Source: Actinomyces sp. B33
Lineage (GTDB): Bacteria; Actinomycetota; Actinomycetes; Actinomycetales; Actinomycetaceae
NCBI RefSeq assembly: GCF_028437565.1
Contig: NZ_JAMRYR010000002.1
Span: 124,001-188,000 of the forward strand
Reading direction: 5' to 3'
Length of the DNA stretch: 64,000 nucleotides
Within the stretch, counting starts at the first letter, position 1. Each line of letters opens with the position of its first letter. The notes beneath the pieces were generated by a model, which worked only from the letters and a program-made list of their open reading frames with translations, had not been told where the DNA came from and did no database searches. Made by a program: the position numbers and the translations under genes. Positions 28,800 to 38,036 of this stretch are shown here, one piece after another.

Positions 28800-29846
28800 A
28801 TGAGCGATCCGACCACCGAGAGCATCGTCACGACGACCCGTCGCGTCGTCATCCCCGCCGACGTCGACCCGGTCCTCGTCCTGGGGACCTCCGACCAGGT
28901 GCTGCGCGCCGTCGAACGGGGCTTCGCCCGCGTGCGCGTCCTCGTCGTCGGACGGGAGATCTCGCTGAGCGGGCACCGCCACGATACCGACACGGCCGCC
29001 CAGCTCCTCGAGGAGCTGATCTCGCTGGCCAAGCGCGGACAGCCGCTCGACGCGGCTGCCGTCGAGCACGCGATCTCCCTGCTGACGTCGACGAGCCTGG
29101 CCTCGGCCCCCGGCGACGAGATTCTGTCGGTCCGCGGCCGCGCGATCCGCCCGAAGACCCCCGGGCAGAAGGCGTACGCGGACGCCATCGACCGGTCGAC
29201 CGTCGTCTTCGGCATCGGCCCGGCCGGCACCGGCAAGACCTACCTGGCGATGGCCCGCGCCGTGCAGCGCCTCCTGTCGGGGCAGGCTCGCCGCATCGTC
29301 CTCACCCGCCCCGCCGTCGAGGCCGGTGAGAACCTCGGATTCCTGCCCGGCTCCCTCACCGACAAGATCGACCCATACCTGCGGCCCCTGTACGACGCCC
29401 TCAAGGACATGCTCGACTCCGAGGCCCTGCCCAAGCTCATGGCCGCCGGGACCATCGAGGTGGCCCCCCTGGCCTACATGCGCGGCAGGACCCTCAACGA
29501 CTCCTTCATCATCCTCGACGAGGCCCAGAACACCACGGCGAACCAGATGAAGATGTTCCTCACCCGCCTGGGCTTCAACTCCCAGATCGTCGTCACCGGC
29601 GACTCCTCCCAGGTCGACCTGCCAGGCGCCCAGCAGTCGGGCCTCGCCGTCATCGAGCGCATCCTCGACGGGATCGACGGCATCGAGTTCTGCCACCTGA
29701 CCAGCGCCGACGTGGTCCGCCACGAGCTCGTCGGCCAGATCATCGACGCCTACTCGCGCTGGGACGAGGCCGGGGCCGCCGCGCGCCGCCTGCGCGCCGA
29801 GACCGGGCGCGACCGCATCCGCGCCTCCCGCGCCCGCCACCGCTGA
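28800..29846 (+). CDS. phoH: PhoH family P-loop ATPase
   Basis: 348 aa. Walker A GIGPAGTGKTYLA at about 141-153, RIVLTRPAVEAGENLGFLPG and Walker B FIILDEAQNTT are all present. PhoH-like ATPases of this type are encoded with YbeY in most bacteria and are tied to RNA metabolism. First gene of a six-gene operon; 15 nt to ybeY. A TAGACT -10 lies near 28755-28760 and AAGGAGG near 28780. Confidence 0.93.
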   Translation: MSDPTTESIVTTTRRVVIPADVDPVLVLGTSDQVLRAVERGFARVRVLVVGREISLSGHRHDTDTAAQLLEELISLAKRGQPLDAAAVEHAISLLTSTSLASAPGDEILSVRGRAIRPKTPGQKAYADAIDRSTVVFGIGPAGTGKTYLAMARAVQRLLSGQARRIVLTRPAVEAGENLGFLPGSLTDKIDPYLRPLYDALKDMLDSEALPKLMAAGTIEVAPLAYMRGRTLNDSFIILDEAQNTTANQMKMFLTRLGFNSQIVVTGDSSQVDLPGAQQSGLAVIERILDGIDGIEFCHLTSADVVRHELVGQIIDAYSRWDEAGAAARRLRAETGRDRIRASRARHR

Positions 29847-29861
29847 AGAAGGGGACCAGGC

Positions 29862-30311
29862 ATGACCGAGGTCATCAATGAGACCGACTACGAGATCGAC
29901 GGCTCCGAGTTCGCGGCCCTCGCCGACCACGTGCTCACCGCCATGCACGTCGCCACCGACGCCGAGCTCAACATCCTGTTCATCGACCCCGAGCCGATGG
30001 CCGACCTGCACGTGCGCTGGCTCGACCTGCCCGGCCCCACCGACGTCATGAGCTTCCCCATGGACGAGCTGCGCCCAGGCACGCCGGACCGGCCGACGCC
30101 GCCGGGAACCCTCGGCGACATCTGCATCTGCCCCCAGGTCGCCGAGGAGCAGGCCCGCGAGGCCGGGCACTCGACGGTCGAGGAGATGCTCCTCCTGGCC
30201 ACCCACGGGATGCTTCACCTCATGGGGTACGATCACGCCGAGGACGCCGAGCGCGAGGAGATGTTCGCCCTCCAGCGAAAGCTCCTCCTGACCTTCCTCG
30301 CGACCCGATGA
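29862..30311 (+). CDS. ybeY: Endoribonuclease YbeY (rRNA maturation factor)
   Basis: 149 aa zinc-dependent RNase for 16S rRNA 3' processing and ribosome quality control. The metal-binding motif HGMLHLMGYDH is intact near residue 115, with PTDVMSFPMDE and GDICICPQ upstream as in the family. The stop overlaps the next start (ATGA). Confidence 0.95.
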   Translation: MTEVINETDYEIDGSEFAALADHVLTAMHVATDAELNILFIDPEPMADLHVRWLDLPGPTDVMSFPMDELRPGTPDRPTPPGTLGDICICPQVAEEQAREAGHSTVEEMLLLATHGMLHLMGYDHAEDAEREEMFALQRKLLLTFLATR

Positions 30312-31633
30312 CGAGCGCCGCCGCCGACTCGATCCCCGTCGCCGCCCTCCTCGTCGTCACCGTCGTCGCCCTGGCGGCCGCGAGCCTCCTCCAGGCGCTC
30401 GACGTCGCCTTCCAGCGCCTGTCCCTGGCCGCCGTCGACGACCTCGTCGACGAGGACCGGCCGCGCGCCCACGACCTGCGGGCCCTCCTCGGGCACCGGA
30501 CCCGCGCGAGCCTGGCGCTGCGGGGGGGCCGCACGTTCTTCCAGGTCGTCGTCGCCGTCCTCGTCACCCTCCTCCTCGTGCGCGCCCACCTCCCCTGGTG
30601 GGTCGTCGCCCTCGTGTCCGTCGGCCTCGTGTCGACCCTCCAGTTCTTCCTCGTCTCCCTCCTGCCGACCCGGTGGGGGGGCCGCAGGCCCGAGGGGATC
30701 GCCCTGGCGGGCACCGGCGCCGCATCGGCGATGGTCGCCGCGACCCGCGCCTTCGACCCCCTCGTCGAGAGGATCCGCGGGAGGCTGCCCCAGCCTGCCC
30801 AGACGGAGGCGGAGGCCCGGGCGGAGATGGCCAACGACCTGCGCGAGATGGTCGACCAGGTCGGCGAGACCGAGGGGCTGGAGGACGAGGACCGGGAGAT
30901 GCTGCGCTCCGTCCTCGACCTGGGGCACACCCTCGTGCGCGAGGTCATGGTCCCGCGTACCGCCATGGTGACCGCCGACGCCGGCCTGCCCGCCGGCAAG
31001 GCCCTGCGGCTCTTCGTGCGCTCGGGCTTCTCGCGCGTGCCCGTCGTCGGCGACGACGTCGACGACATCCGCGGCATCCTCTACTTCAAGGACGTTGTCG
31101 CCCGGCGCGAGACCCACGGGCGGGACCTCGACCTGACGGCCGAGCAGATGATGCGCCCCGTCGAGTACACGATCGAGATGAAGCCCGCCGACGACCTGCT
31201 GCGCCAGATGCAGGCCGACCACTTCCACATGGCGATCGTCATCGACGAGTACGGCGGGGTCGCCGGGCTCGTCACCCTCGAGGACCTCATCGAGGAGGTC
31301 GTCGGCGAGCTCACCGACGAGCACGACCGCCACGTCGTCGAGCCCGAGGAGATCGCGCCGGGCGTGTGGCGGGTCCCGTCGCGCCTGCCCATCGGCGAGC
31401 TCGGCGAGCTCGTCGGACTGGAGATCGAGGACGAGGACGTCGACTCCGTCGGGGGCCTCCTCGCCAAGGCCATCGGCCGCGTCCCCCTGCCCGGCGCGGT
31501 CGGCGAGGCCGCGGGCGTGCGCATGGAGGCCGAGGAAGCGCGCGGGAGGCGCCGCCAGGTGGGGACTATCGTGTGTTCGCGGATCGACGAGGACGGGGTC
31601 GCGGGCCCCGACGAGACCGACAAGGAGAACTGA
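30308..31633 (+). CDS. CNNM/CorC family hemolysin-like protein
   Basis: 441 aa. N-terminal DUF21 region is divergent (VALAAASLLQALDVAFQRLSLAAVDD) with about four helices, followed by a CBS pair (LVREVMVPRTAMVTADAG; MAIVIDEYGGVAGLVTLEDLIEEVVGEL) and a CorC_HlyC domain. The third CNNM protein in the window, here in the conserved ybeY-corC-era arrangement. ATG overlaps the ybeY stop. Confidence 0.9.
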   Translation: MTSAAADSIPVAALLVVTVVALAAASLLQALDVAFQRLSLAAVDDLVDEDRPRAHDLRALLGHRTRASLALRGGRTFFQVVVAVLVTLLLVRAHLPWWVVALVSVGLVSTLQFFLVSLLPTRWGGRRPEGIALAGTGAASAMVAATRAFDPLVERIRGRLPQPAQTEAEARAEMANDLREMVDQVGETEGLEDEDREMLRSVLDLGHTLVREVMVPRTAMVTADAGLPAGKALRLFVRSGFSRVPVVGDDVDDIRGILYFKDVVARRETHGRDLDLTAEQMMRPVEYTIEMKPADDLLRQMQADHFHMAIVIDEYGGVAGLVTLEDLIEEVVGELTDEHDRHVVEPEEIAPGVWRVPSRLPIGELGELVGLEIEDEDVDSVGGLLAKAIGRVPLPGAVGEAAGVRMEAEEARGRRRQVGTIVCSRIDEDGVAGPDETDKEN

Positions 31634-31635
31634 TC

Positions 31636-32805
31636 GTGCGCTTCCCCTCCGACGAGGAGCTGATGTCCGGGCCGAACGCCTTCGGCGACGCCCCGCCGCA
31701 GGTCGACGCCGACGAGGAGGGGCCCGTCCCCGGCCCCGCTCCCGCCGACGGGCCGGACGGCGCGGGGATGGACGAGGACGGGGCCGACGGCCTCGACGAC
31801 GCCGACGACGCGGACCTCGACGCCTTCGAGCGCCTGACCGACCTGCGCGCCCTGCGCGAGGACGCCGACGCCGGCGCCGCCCTCGTCGCCCCCGACTACC
31901 CGGAGGGGTTCCGCGCCGGATTCGTCTCCATCGTCGGACGGCCCAACGTCGGCAAGTCGACGCTGACGAACGCCCTCGTCGGCCGCAAGATCGCCATCAC
32001 CTCGACGCGGCCGGAGACGACCCGCCACAACATCCGCGGCATCGTCCACGCCCCGGACTCCCAGCTCGTCCTCGTCGACACCCCCGGCTACCACCGTCCC
32101 CGCACGCTCCTGGGCAAGCGCCTCAACGACATGGTCCGCGAGGCCCTCGCCGAGGTCGACTGCGTCGTCCTGTGCCTGCCGGCCGACCAGAGGATCGGCC
32201 CGGGGGACCGCTTCATCGCCCGCGAGCTGCGCGACGTGCGCCGCCCCGTGGTGGCCGTCGCCACCAAATGCGACCTCGTGACCCGCGACCGCCTGATGAA
32301 GCACCTTCTGGCCATCGACGAGATGGGCGACTTCGCGGCCATCGTTCCCGTCAGCTCCGTCGAGGGGCGCGGCATCGACACCCTGACGCGGGTCCTCGTC
32401 GATCACGTCCCCCCGTCCCCGCCCCTGTACCCCGACGGCGACGTCACCGACGAGTCGCGCGACACCCTCATCGCCGAGTTCATCCGCGAAGCGGCCCTCG
32501 AGGGGGTGCGCGACGAGTTGCCGCACTCGCTGGCCGTCCAAGTCGAGGAGATCATCGAGAGGCCCCGCCGCGACGGCGACGACCGCGAGCCCCTCCTCGA
32601 CGTCCACGTCAACGTCTACGTCGAGCGCGACTCCCAGAAGGCCATCATCATCGGCAAGCGCGGGTCCCGCCTCAAGCAGATCGGCACCGACGCGCGCCCC
32701 CGCATCGAGGAGCTCCTCGGACGGCGGATCTTCCTCGACCTGCACGTGCGCACCGCCAAGGACTGGCAGTCGGATCCGAAGATGCTCGGACGACTGGGAT
32801 TCTGA
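31636..32805 (+). CDS. era: GTPase Era
   Basis: 389 aa ribosome-assembly GTPase that binds 16S rRNA. G1 GRPNVGKST, G3 DTPGYHRPR, G4 TKCD and a KH domain with IIGKRGSRLKQIGTDAR are present. GTG at 31636 is preceded by AAGGAG 8 nt away. Unusual is an N-terminal extension of about 85 residues, very rich in Asp/Glu, Pro and Gly, ahead of the G domain; core Era is about 300 aa. Confidence 0.94.
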   Translation: MRFPSDEELMSGPNAFGDAPPQVDADEEGPVPGPAPADGPDGAGMDEDGADGLDDADDADLDAFERLTDLRALREDADAGAALVAPDYPEGFRAGFVSIVGRPNVGKSTLTNALVGRKIAITSTRPETTRHNIRGIVHAPDSQLVLVDTPGYHRPRTLLGKRLNDMVREALAEVDCVVLCLPADQRIGPGDRFIARELRDVRRPVVAVATKCDLVTRDRLMKHLLAIDEMGDFAAIVPVSSVEGRGIDTLTRVLVDHVPPSPPLYPDGDVTDESRDTLIAEFIREAALEGVRDELPHSLAVQVEEIIERPRRDGDDREPLLDVHVNVYVERDSQKAIIIGKRGSRLKQIGTDARPRIEELLGRRIFLDLHVRTAKDWQSDPKMLGRLGF

Positions 32806-33884
32806 TGGCCCCCGCCGCCTCGCGCCACCGTGCCGACCGGACGGCCCCCCCGCGGGAGCGGACGGGGGCCCGCCTCGCCCTGTGGATCGCGGTGGCGGCC
32901 CTCGTCGTCGTCGTCCGCCTGGCGACCGGCGAGCTCGAGCCCCTCCCGTGGGAGAGAGCGCGCGACGTCGTCACCCTGTCGACGAGCGTGTTCCTCGAGG
33001 CCTTCCCCTTCGTCGTCCTCGGCGTCGCCCTGTCGGCCCTCCTGCGCGCCTGGGCCGACGACTCCCTCGTCCGGCCCCTCATCGACGCCCGCCCGTGGCT
33101 GCGCCGCCTGGCCGTGTCAGTCCTCGGCGCCGTGATCCCCGTGTGCGAATGCGGCAACGTCCCGCTCGCCCGTGGCCTCCTCGCCCGGGGGCTGCCGGTC
33201 CCCGACGTCATCGCCTTCACGCTCGCCGCCCCCCTCATCGCCCCGGTGACGATCCTGACGACCGCGCAGGCGTTCGGGTGGACCAGCCCGATCCTCCTGA
33301 TCCGGGTCATCGGCGGGTTCGCCGTCGCCCACGTCGTCGCGGCCCTCGTCGCCCGGTGGGGAGCGCCCCCGCCCCCGGCCGCGCCCGCCGATGGGGGGAC
33401 GGCCCCGCGGATCGGGGCCGTCGACGGGCTCCCGGCCCCGCTCGTCGCAGTCGACGGGGCGCACCCCGCGGGGGCCGGCGCCTGGAGACGGGCCCTGACG
33501 TTCTTCTCCCGCGAGATCCCCGCGCTCGTGCCGGCCCTAGCCGGGGGGAGCCTCGTCGCCGGGCTCATCCAGGTCTGCGTGGGCCGCGATGCGCTGACGG
33601 ACCTGGGCTCCTCCCCGGTGGCCTCCGTGATCGCCGGGATGGTCCTGGCCTTCGTCGTGTCCGTGTGCTCGACCGTCGACGCCTTCTTCATCCTCGCCCT
33701 CGGATCGGCCTTCCTGCCCGGGGGGATCGTCTCCTTCCTCGTGTTCGGCGCGATGATCGACATCAAGATGCTCGCCCTGCTGCGCACGACCTTCACCACC
33801 CGCGTCGTCGCCTGCACCGCCATCGGCGCGGCGGGGGCCAGCCTGCTCCTCGGGCTCGTCGTCAACCTGGTGATGACCCGATGA
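32805..33884 (+). CDS. Permease, UPF0718/ArsP-like (DUF318)
   Basis: 359 aa, eight or so hydrophobic segments in two halves separated by a Pro/Ala-rich loop (about 185-225). The conserved CECGNVPLARGLLARGLP motif and SVCSTVDAFFILALGS repeat are family hallmarks. Starts inside the era stop (TGATG). Paired with a TIGR03943 protein, the usual partner. The exported or imported solute is not established for this subtype. Confidence 0.85.
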   Translation: MAPAASRHRADRTAPPRERTGARLALWIAVAALVVVVRLATGELEPLPWERARDVVTLSTSVFLEAFPFVVLGVALSALLRAWADDSLVRPLIDARPWLRRLAVSVLGAVIPVCECGNVPLARGLLARGLPVPDVIAFTLAAPLIAPVTILTTAQAFGWTSPILLIRVIGGFAVAHVVAALVARWGAPPPPAAPADGGTAPRIGAVDGLPAPLVAVDGAHPAGAGAWRRALTFFSREIPALVPALAGGSLVAGLIQVCVGRDALTDLGSSPVASVIAGMVLAFVVSVCSTVDAFFILALGSAFLPGGIVSFLVFGAMIDIKMLALLRTTFTTRVVACTAIGAAGASLLLGLVVNLVMTR

Positions 33885-34618
33885 AGCGCTCGACCCTCAG
33901 CCTCCTGGCCGCCCTCGTCGCCTCGTGCGTGATCCTCTGCTACGCCGCCACCGGGCGGCTGGTCCTCTACGTCCACCCCCGCCACGTCCTCCTGTCGGCC
34001 CTCATGGCCGCCATCGGCCTCATCGGGTCGATCGGCGCCCTCGCCCTGCGCGCCGGCGACGACCACGAGGACCACGGCGCCGCCACCCCGGGCGCGCGGG
34101 GGAGGCTGGCCGCCGGCGGCTCGGCCCTCCTCGTCATCGCGATGACCTGCGCCCTGGGCCTCGTCCCCGCGGCGTCCCTCAGCGCCTCGTCGGCGGCGCG
34201 CCGCGCCCCCGTCGGCGCCGCCGCCCCCCTGGCGCCGGCGCGCGAGCCGACCACCCTGGAGACCCTGCCCGAGCGGCCCACCGTGCGCGACTGGTCGGAC
34301 GTGTCCGCCTCGACCGACCCCCGGGACCTCGACGGCCGCGACCTCGACGTCGACGGATTCGTCATGGTCACCGACTCCCTCGATGAGGACACGTACTGGG
34401 TGGCCAGATTCGCCATCACCTGCTGCGCCCTCGACGCGATCCCCGTCGGAGTGCCCGTGCGCGACCCCGGGTGGCGCAACCGGCTCCAGCCGGGGGACTG
34501 GGTGCGCCTGTCGGGGACGTTCACCGCCGACGAGCCCGCGCCCGTCGACGGGACGGTCCTCGTCCGCGCCGAGTCCGTCGTCCCCATCGACGAGCCGGAC
34601 GACCCCTACGTCTACTGA
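33881..34618 (+). CDS. TIGR03943-family membrane protein (putative permease subunit)
   Basis: 245 aa. Two N-terminal helices (LSLLAALVASCVILCYAATG; LLSALMAAIGLIGSIGALAL), a third at about 80-100, then an external domain with FAITCCALDAIPVGVPV, the conserved Cys pair of this family. It overlaps the permease stop by 4 nt and probably forms a complex with it. Convergent with lutC across a strong terminator. Confidence 0.82.
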   Translation: MKRSTLSLLAALVASCVILCYAATGRLVLYVHPRHVLLSALMAAIGLIGSIGALALRAGDDHEDHGAATPGARGRLAAGGSALLVIAMTCALGLVPAASLSASSAARRAPVGAAAPLAPAREPTTLETLPERPTVRDWSDVSASTDPRDLDGRDLDVDGFVMVTDSLDEDTYWVARFAITCCALDAIPVGVPVRDPGWRNRLQPGDWVRLSGTFTADEPAPVDGTVLVRAESVVPIDEPDDPYVY

Positions 34619-34653
34619 ACCGCCGCCCCCGAGCTCCTGACCTCGTGACACGG

Positions 34654-34686
34654 GAGCGGGGCGGGGCCATCGGCCCCGCCCCGCTC
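34654..34686. terminator. Bidirectional terminator hairpin
   Basis: Perfect 15-bp stem GAGCGGGGCGGGGCC/GGCCCCGCCCCGCTC with a 3-nt loop, between convergent genes. Confidence 0.75.
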
Positions 34687-34700
34687 TCCCGCTCGCGGCC

Positions 34701-35360
34701 TCAGCCGGCGATGACGACCCGGAGGGTGCGCGGCCCGTGGACGCCGTTGACGCGCACGAGCTCGATGTCGCTGGTCGCCGACGGGCCCGCGATCCACGTG
34801 GTCGGGCGGGTCGGGTGCTCGCCGAGGATCGCGACGGCCTCGGGGACCGTCTCGACGATCATCGACCGGTCGAGGACGACGACGTGCGTGTCCGGCACCA
34901 GGGAGATCGCGCGGCGCCCCTGGTCCGGCTCGCCGTCGAGGACGATCGTGCCCGACAGGGACACGCCGACGCGAGAGCAGGTGACGACCGCGTCGACGCC
35001 GTCCAGGTCGAGGGTCGGCACGGGGGCGGTGCGCGAGTCCTCCCGGACCCGCCGGCCCGAACGGCCCGCGGCCTCCTTGTAGGCGTCGGGGAGCCCATCG
35101 GGGACGACGACGCTCGTCAGCCCCGCGAGCATCGAGTCGACGGCATCGGCGACCCCCGCCTCGTCGGCGGCCAGGACGACCTCGGCGCCGTAGTCCTCCA
35201 GGGCCTCGACCATCGCGGCCACCGCCTCGTCGGAGCCTGGCCCGAACTCCCCCCTGCGCGTGTATCCGCGGGGGATGTCGCCCACGGGCCGGCCCTGCTG
35301 GGACCGGGAGATCGCGTCGCGCGCGCGGGCGAGGATCGCCGTCTTCGCATCCATCGTCAT
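34701..35360 (-). CDS. lutC: Lactate utilization protein LutC (LUD domain)
   Basis: 219 aa, third component of the LutABC L-lactate-oxidising complex. LUD-domain features: VVVPDGLPDAYKE, VDAVVTCSRVGVSLSGTIVLD, SLVPDTHVVVLDRSMIVETVPEAV, GPSATSDIELVRVNGVHGPR. Two Met codons are at 35360 and 35354; the first has GAGGAGGCC upstream. Overlaps lutB by 4 nt. Confidence 0.92.
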   Translation of the reverse strand: MTMDAKTAILARARDAISRSQQGRPVGDIPRGYTRRGEFGPGSDEAVAAMVEALEDYGAEVVLAADEAGVADAVDSMLAGLTSVVVPDGLPDAYKEAAGRSGRRVREDSRTAPVPTLDLDGVDAVVTCSRVGVSLSGTIVLDGEPDQGRRAISLVPDTHVVVLDRSMIVETVPEAVAILGEHPTRPTTWIAGPSATSDIELVRVNGVHGPRTLRVVIAG

Positions 35361-36979
35361 CGCTGGGCCTCCTCGTCGTTCGTCAGGTCGGTCATTCCTC
35401 GCGAGCTCGCCAGGGGCACCCCCCGGGCGGGGGCGTCTGTGCGGGCCGCCGAGGCGTCGGAATCCGGGTGCGTCCTCTTCCACCACTGGCGGAACGTCTC
35501 CTTCGGGGGGACGGGGAGGTCGCGGGCGCCGGTCCACAGGGAGGCGGGGAACGGCAGGGCCCCGATGCGCCCCTTCTTCGCGCCCAGGAGCCTCATCGCC
35601 TTGGCGGCCTCGGTGGCGACGCGCCACAGCTTGTCGTTGGACATCACCGGGGCCGACGCGTGCATCCCGATGTCCCAGGCGTCGGGCAGCACCGTCCGCT
35701 TGACGTCGACGCTGCGGGCCCTCAACTCGATGAGGATCGACGGGATGTCGATCTTGACGGGGCACACGTCGGCGCACGCCCCGCACAGGGACGAGGCGAA
35801 GGGCAGGGTGTGGACCGGGTCGTCCTCGGCCAGGCCCTGGGTGAGCTGGGGGGTGAGGATCGCGCCGATCGGCCCCGGGTAGATCGACCCGTAGGCGTGG
35901 CCCGACGTGTGCTGGTACACGGGGCAGATGTTCATGCACGACCCGCAGCGGATGCAGGCCAGGGCCTGGCGGCCCACCGGGTCGGCCAGGGTCTTCGTCC
36001 GTCCGTTGTCCATGAGGACCAGGTGGAACTCCTGGGGGCCGTCGCCGGGGGTGACGCCCGTCCACATCGACGTGTAGGGGTTCATCCGCTCGCCGGTGGC
36101 CGACCGGGGCAGGAGCTGGGAGAAGATCTCGACGTCCTGGAAGCGCGGGACGATCTTCTCGATGCCCATGAGGGTGATGAGCGTGTCGGGCAGCGTCAGG
36201 CACATGCGGCCGTTGCCCTCGGACTCGTAGACGGACACGGTGCCCGTCTCGGCGATTCCCATGTTCGTGCCGGACACGGCGACCTTGGTGTGGAGGAACT
36301 TGCGGCGCAGGTGGGCGCGGGCCGCGGCGGTGAGCTCCTGGGGGTCGTCGGACAGGTCCTCGGGGGCGTCGTCCATGCGGTCGAGGAAGATGCCTCGGAC
36401 CTCGGAGCGGTTGCGGTGGATCGCGGGGACGACGATGTGGCTGGGCATGTCGTCGGCGAGCTGGACGATCATCTCGGCGAGGTCGGTCTCGTGGGCCGTG
36501 ATCCCCCGGGTCTTGAGGTACTCGTTGAGGTTCGTCTCCTGGGTGGCCATCGACTTGACCTTGACGACCTCGTCGACGCCCTTGGAGGCGATGATGTCGC
36601 CGATGATCCGGTTGGCCTCGGCGGCGTTGCGCGCCCAGTGGACGACGCCCCCGCGGGCGGTGACGTTGGCCTCGAACTGCTCGAGGAGCTCGGGCAGGCG
36701 CGAGGCGGTCTCGAACTTGACGGCCTCGGCGGCGTCGCGCAGCTCCTGCCAGTCGGGCATCTCGTCGACGCGCATCTGGCGCTTGGCGCGGATCGTCCGG
36801 GTCGCGTGGCCCAGGTTGCGGCGCATCTGCGTGTTCGCCAGGGTCTTGCGGGCGCCCTGGGGGAACGTCGTCCCCCAGCGCAGCGTGTTCTCGGGGATCT
36901 CGACGGTGGTCCGCCAGCCGCCGGTGTGCGGGGTCTGGGGGGCGGCGGGGGAGGGCATACCGAGGAACGTCGGGGTCAT
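35357..36979 (-). CDS. lutB: Lactate utilization iron-sulfur protein LutB
   Basis: 540 aa. A LUD domain (about 60-300: KVKSMATQETNLNEYL, VAVSGTNMGIAETGTVSVYESEGNGR) is followed by a two-cluster ferredoxin-like region with CIRCGSCMNICPVY and CGACADVCPVKIDIP (4Fe-4S ligands), then a LutB C-terminal segment. ATG at 36979 overlaps the lutA stop; the frame is open upstream only because lutA is GC-rich. Confidence 0.93.
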   Translation of the reverse strand: MTPTFLGMPSPAAPQTPHTGGWRTTVEIPENTLRWGTTFPQGARKTLANTQMRRNLGHATRTIRAKRQMRVDEMPDWQELRDAAEAVKFETASRLPELLEQFEANVTARGGVVHWARNAAEANRIIGDIIASKGVDEVVKVKSMATQETNLNEYLKTRGITAHETDLAEMIVQLADDMPSHIVVPAIHRNRSEVRGIFLDRMDDAPEDLSDDPQELTAAARAHLRRKFLHTKVAVSGTNMGIAETGTVSVYESEGNGRMCLTLPDTLITLMGIEKIVPRFQDVEIFSQLLPRSATGERMNPYTSMWTGVTPGDGPQEFHLVLMDNGRTKTLADPVGRQALACIRCGSCMNICPVYQHTSGHAYGSIYPGPIGAILTPQLTQGLAEDDPVHTLPFASSLCGACADVCPVKIDIPSILIELRARSVDVKRTVLPDAWDIGMHASAPVMSNDKLWRVATEAAKAMRLLGAKKGRIGALPFPASLWTGARDLPVPPKETFRQWWKRTHPDSDASAARTDAPARGVPLASSRGMTDLTNDEEAQR

Positions 36980-37779
36980 CGGGTCACCACCTGTGCGTGA
37001 GCGGGGGCGAAGGAGATATTGGCGAGGAAGGGGGATTCCTTCGTCGAGGCGAGGATCTCGGCCAGGTGCATGATGCGCACTCCCGACCGCAGCCGCGACA
37101 GGCCGCCGCCGATGTGCATGAGGCACGAGTAGTCGCCGGTGCACAGGACCTCGGCGCGCGTGGAGATGATGTTCGAGACCTTGTCGGCGAGCATCGCCGT
37201 CGAGGTGTCCGCGTTCTTCAGCGAGAATGTGCCGCCGAAGCCGCAGCACACCTCGGCGTCGGGCAGGTCGAGGAGGGTCAGCCCCTCGACGGCCCTGAGG
37301 AGGCGGTAGGGCCGGTCGCCGACGCGGGCGATCCTCATCGAGTGGCATGTCGGGTGGTAGGTGACGGTGTGGGGGAAGTAGGCGCCGACGTCCTCCAGGC
37401 CGAGGACGTCGGTGAGCAGCTCGGACAGGTCGTAGGTGTGGGCGGCGATCTGCGAGGCCCGGGCGGCCAGATCGCGGTCCCCGACGTGGTCGGCGACGAG
37501 CTCCTGTTCGTGGCGGGCGGCGCCGGTGCACGACCCGGAGGGCACGACGATCGCGTCCCATTCGCGGTCGAGGACGGGCTCGAAGGTCCTCACGTGGTTG
37601 CGGGCGATGGAGGCGGCCTGCTCGAAGTAGCCGGTGTTGGCGTGCATCTGGCCGCAGCACGTCTGCCCCTCGGGGAAGACGACCTCGTGCCCGAGGCGTT
37701 CGAGGACGGAGACGGTGGCCTGGGCGGCCTGGGGGAACATCGTGTCGGCCAGACACGTCGCGAACAGGGCGATGCGCAC
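36976..37779 (-). CDS. lutA: Lactate utilization protein LutA (cysteine-rich CCG domain)
   Basis: 267 aa with two CCG domains: GQTCCGQMHANTGYFEQA and AEVCCGFGGTFSLKNADTS, plus CTGDYSCLMHIGG, expected to ligate clusters or mediate electron transfer during L-lactate oxidation to pyruvate. GTG at 37779 follows AAAGGAAA. First gene of lutABC, all with 4-nt overlaps, and downstream of the lactate permease on the same strand. Confidence 0.93.
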   Translation of the reverse strand: MRIALFATCLADTMFPQAAQATVSVLERLGHEVVFPEGQTCCGQMHANTGYFEQAASIARNHVRTFEPVLDREWDAIVVPSGSCTGAARHEQELVADHVGDRDLAARASQIAAHTYDLSELLTDVLGLEDVGAYFPHTVTYHPTCHSMRIARVGDRPYRLLRAVEGLTLLDLPDAEVCCGFGGTFSLKNADTSTAMLADKVSNIISTRAEVLCTGDYSCLMHIGGGLSRLRSGVRIMHLAEILASTKESPFLANISFAPAHAQVVTR

Positions 37780-38036
37780 GGGTTTTCCTTTCACGGGCCC
37801 GCCCCTCGTCGGGCGGGCGAACGCCTCCGAGAGTAGGGCTGGGCCGGAGGTCCCGTGAACGGCTGCGGGCCCGAAGTTTCGACGAATCCTCATAAACGCC
37901 GGAATAGCAGCGTTTCCCGGTGCTGCGAGGAATCGGGGATGGGTCTTGGGTCCCGGCCCCGTTGGCCCCCGCCGTCGTCGGATTACACAACGGCCGCGCA
38001 TAGTTTTTCCATGCGGGCGGGCGCCGGGACCCGGCC

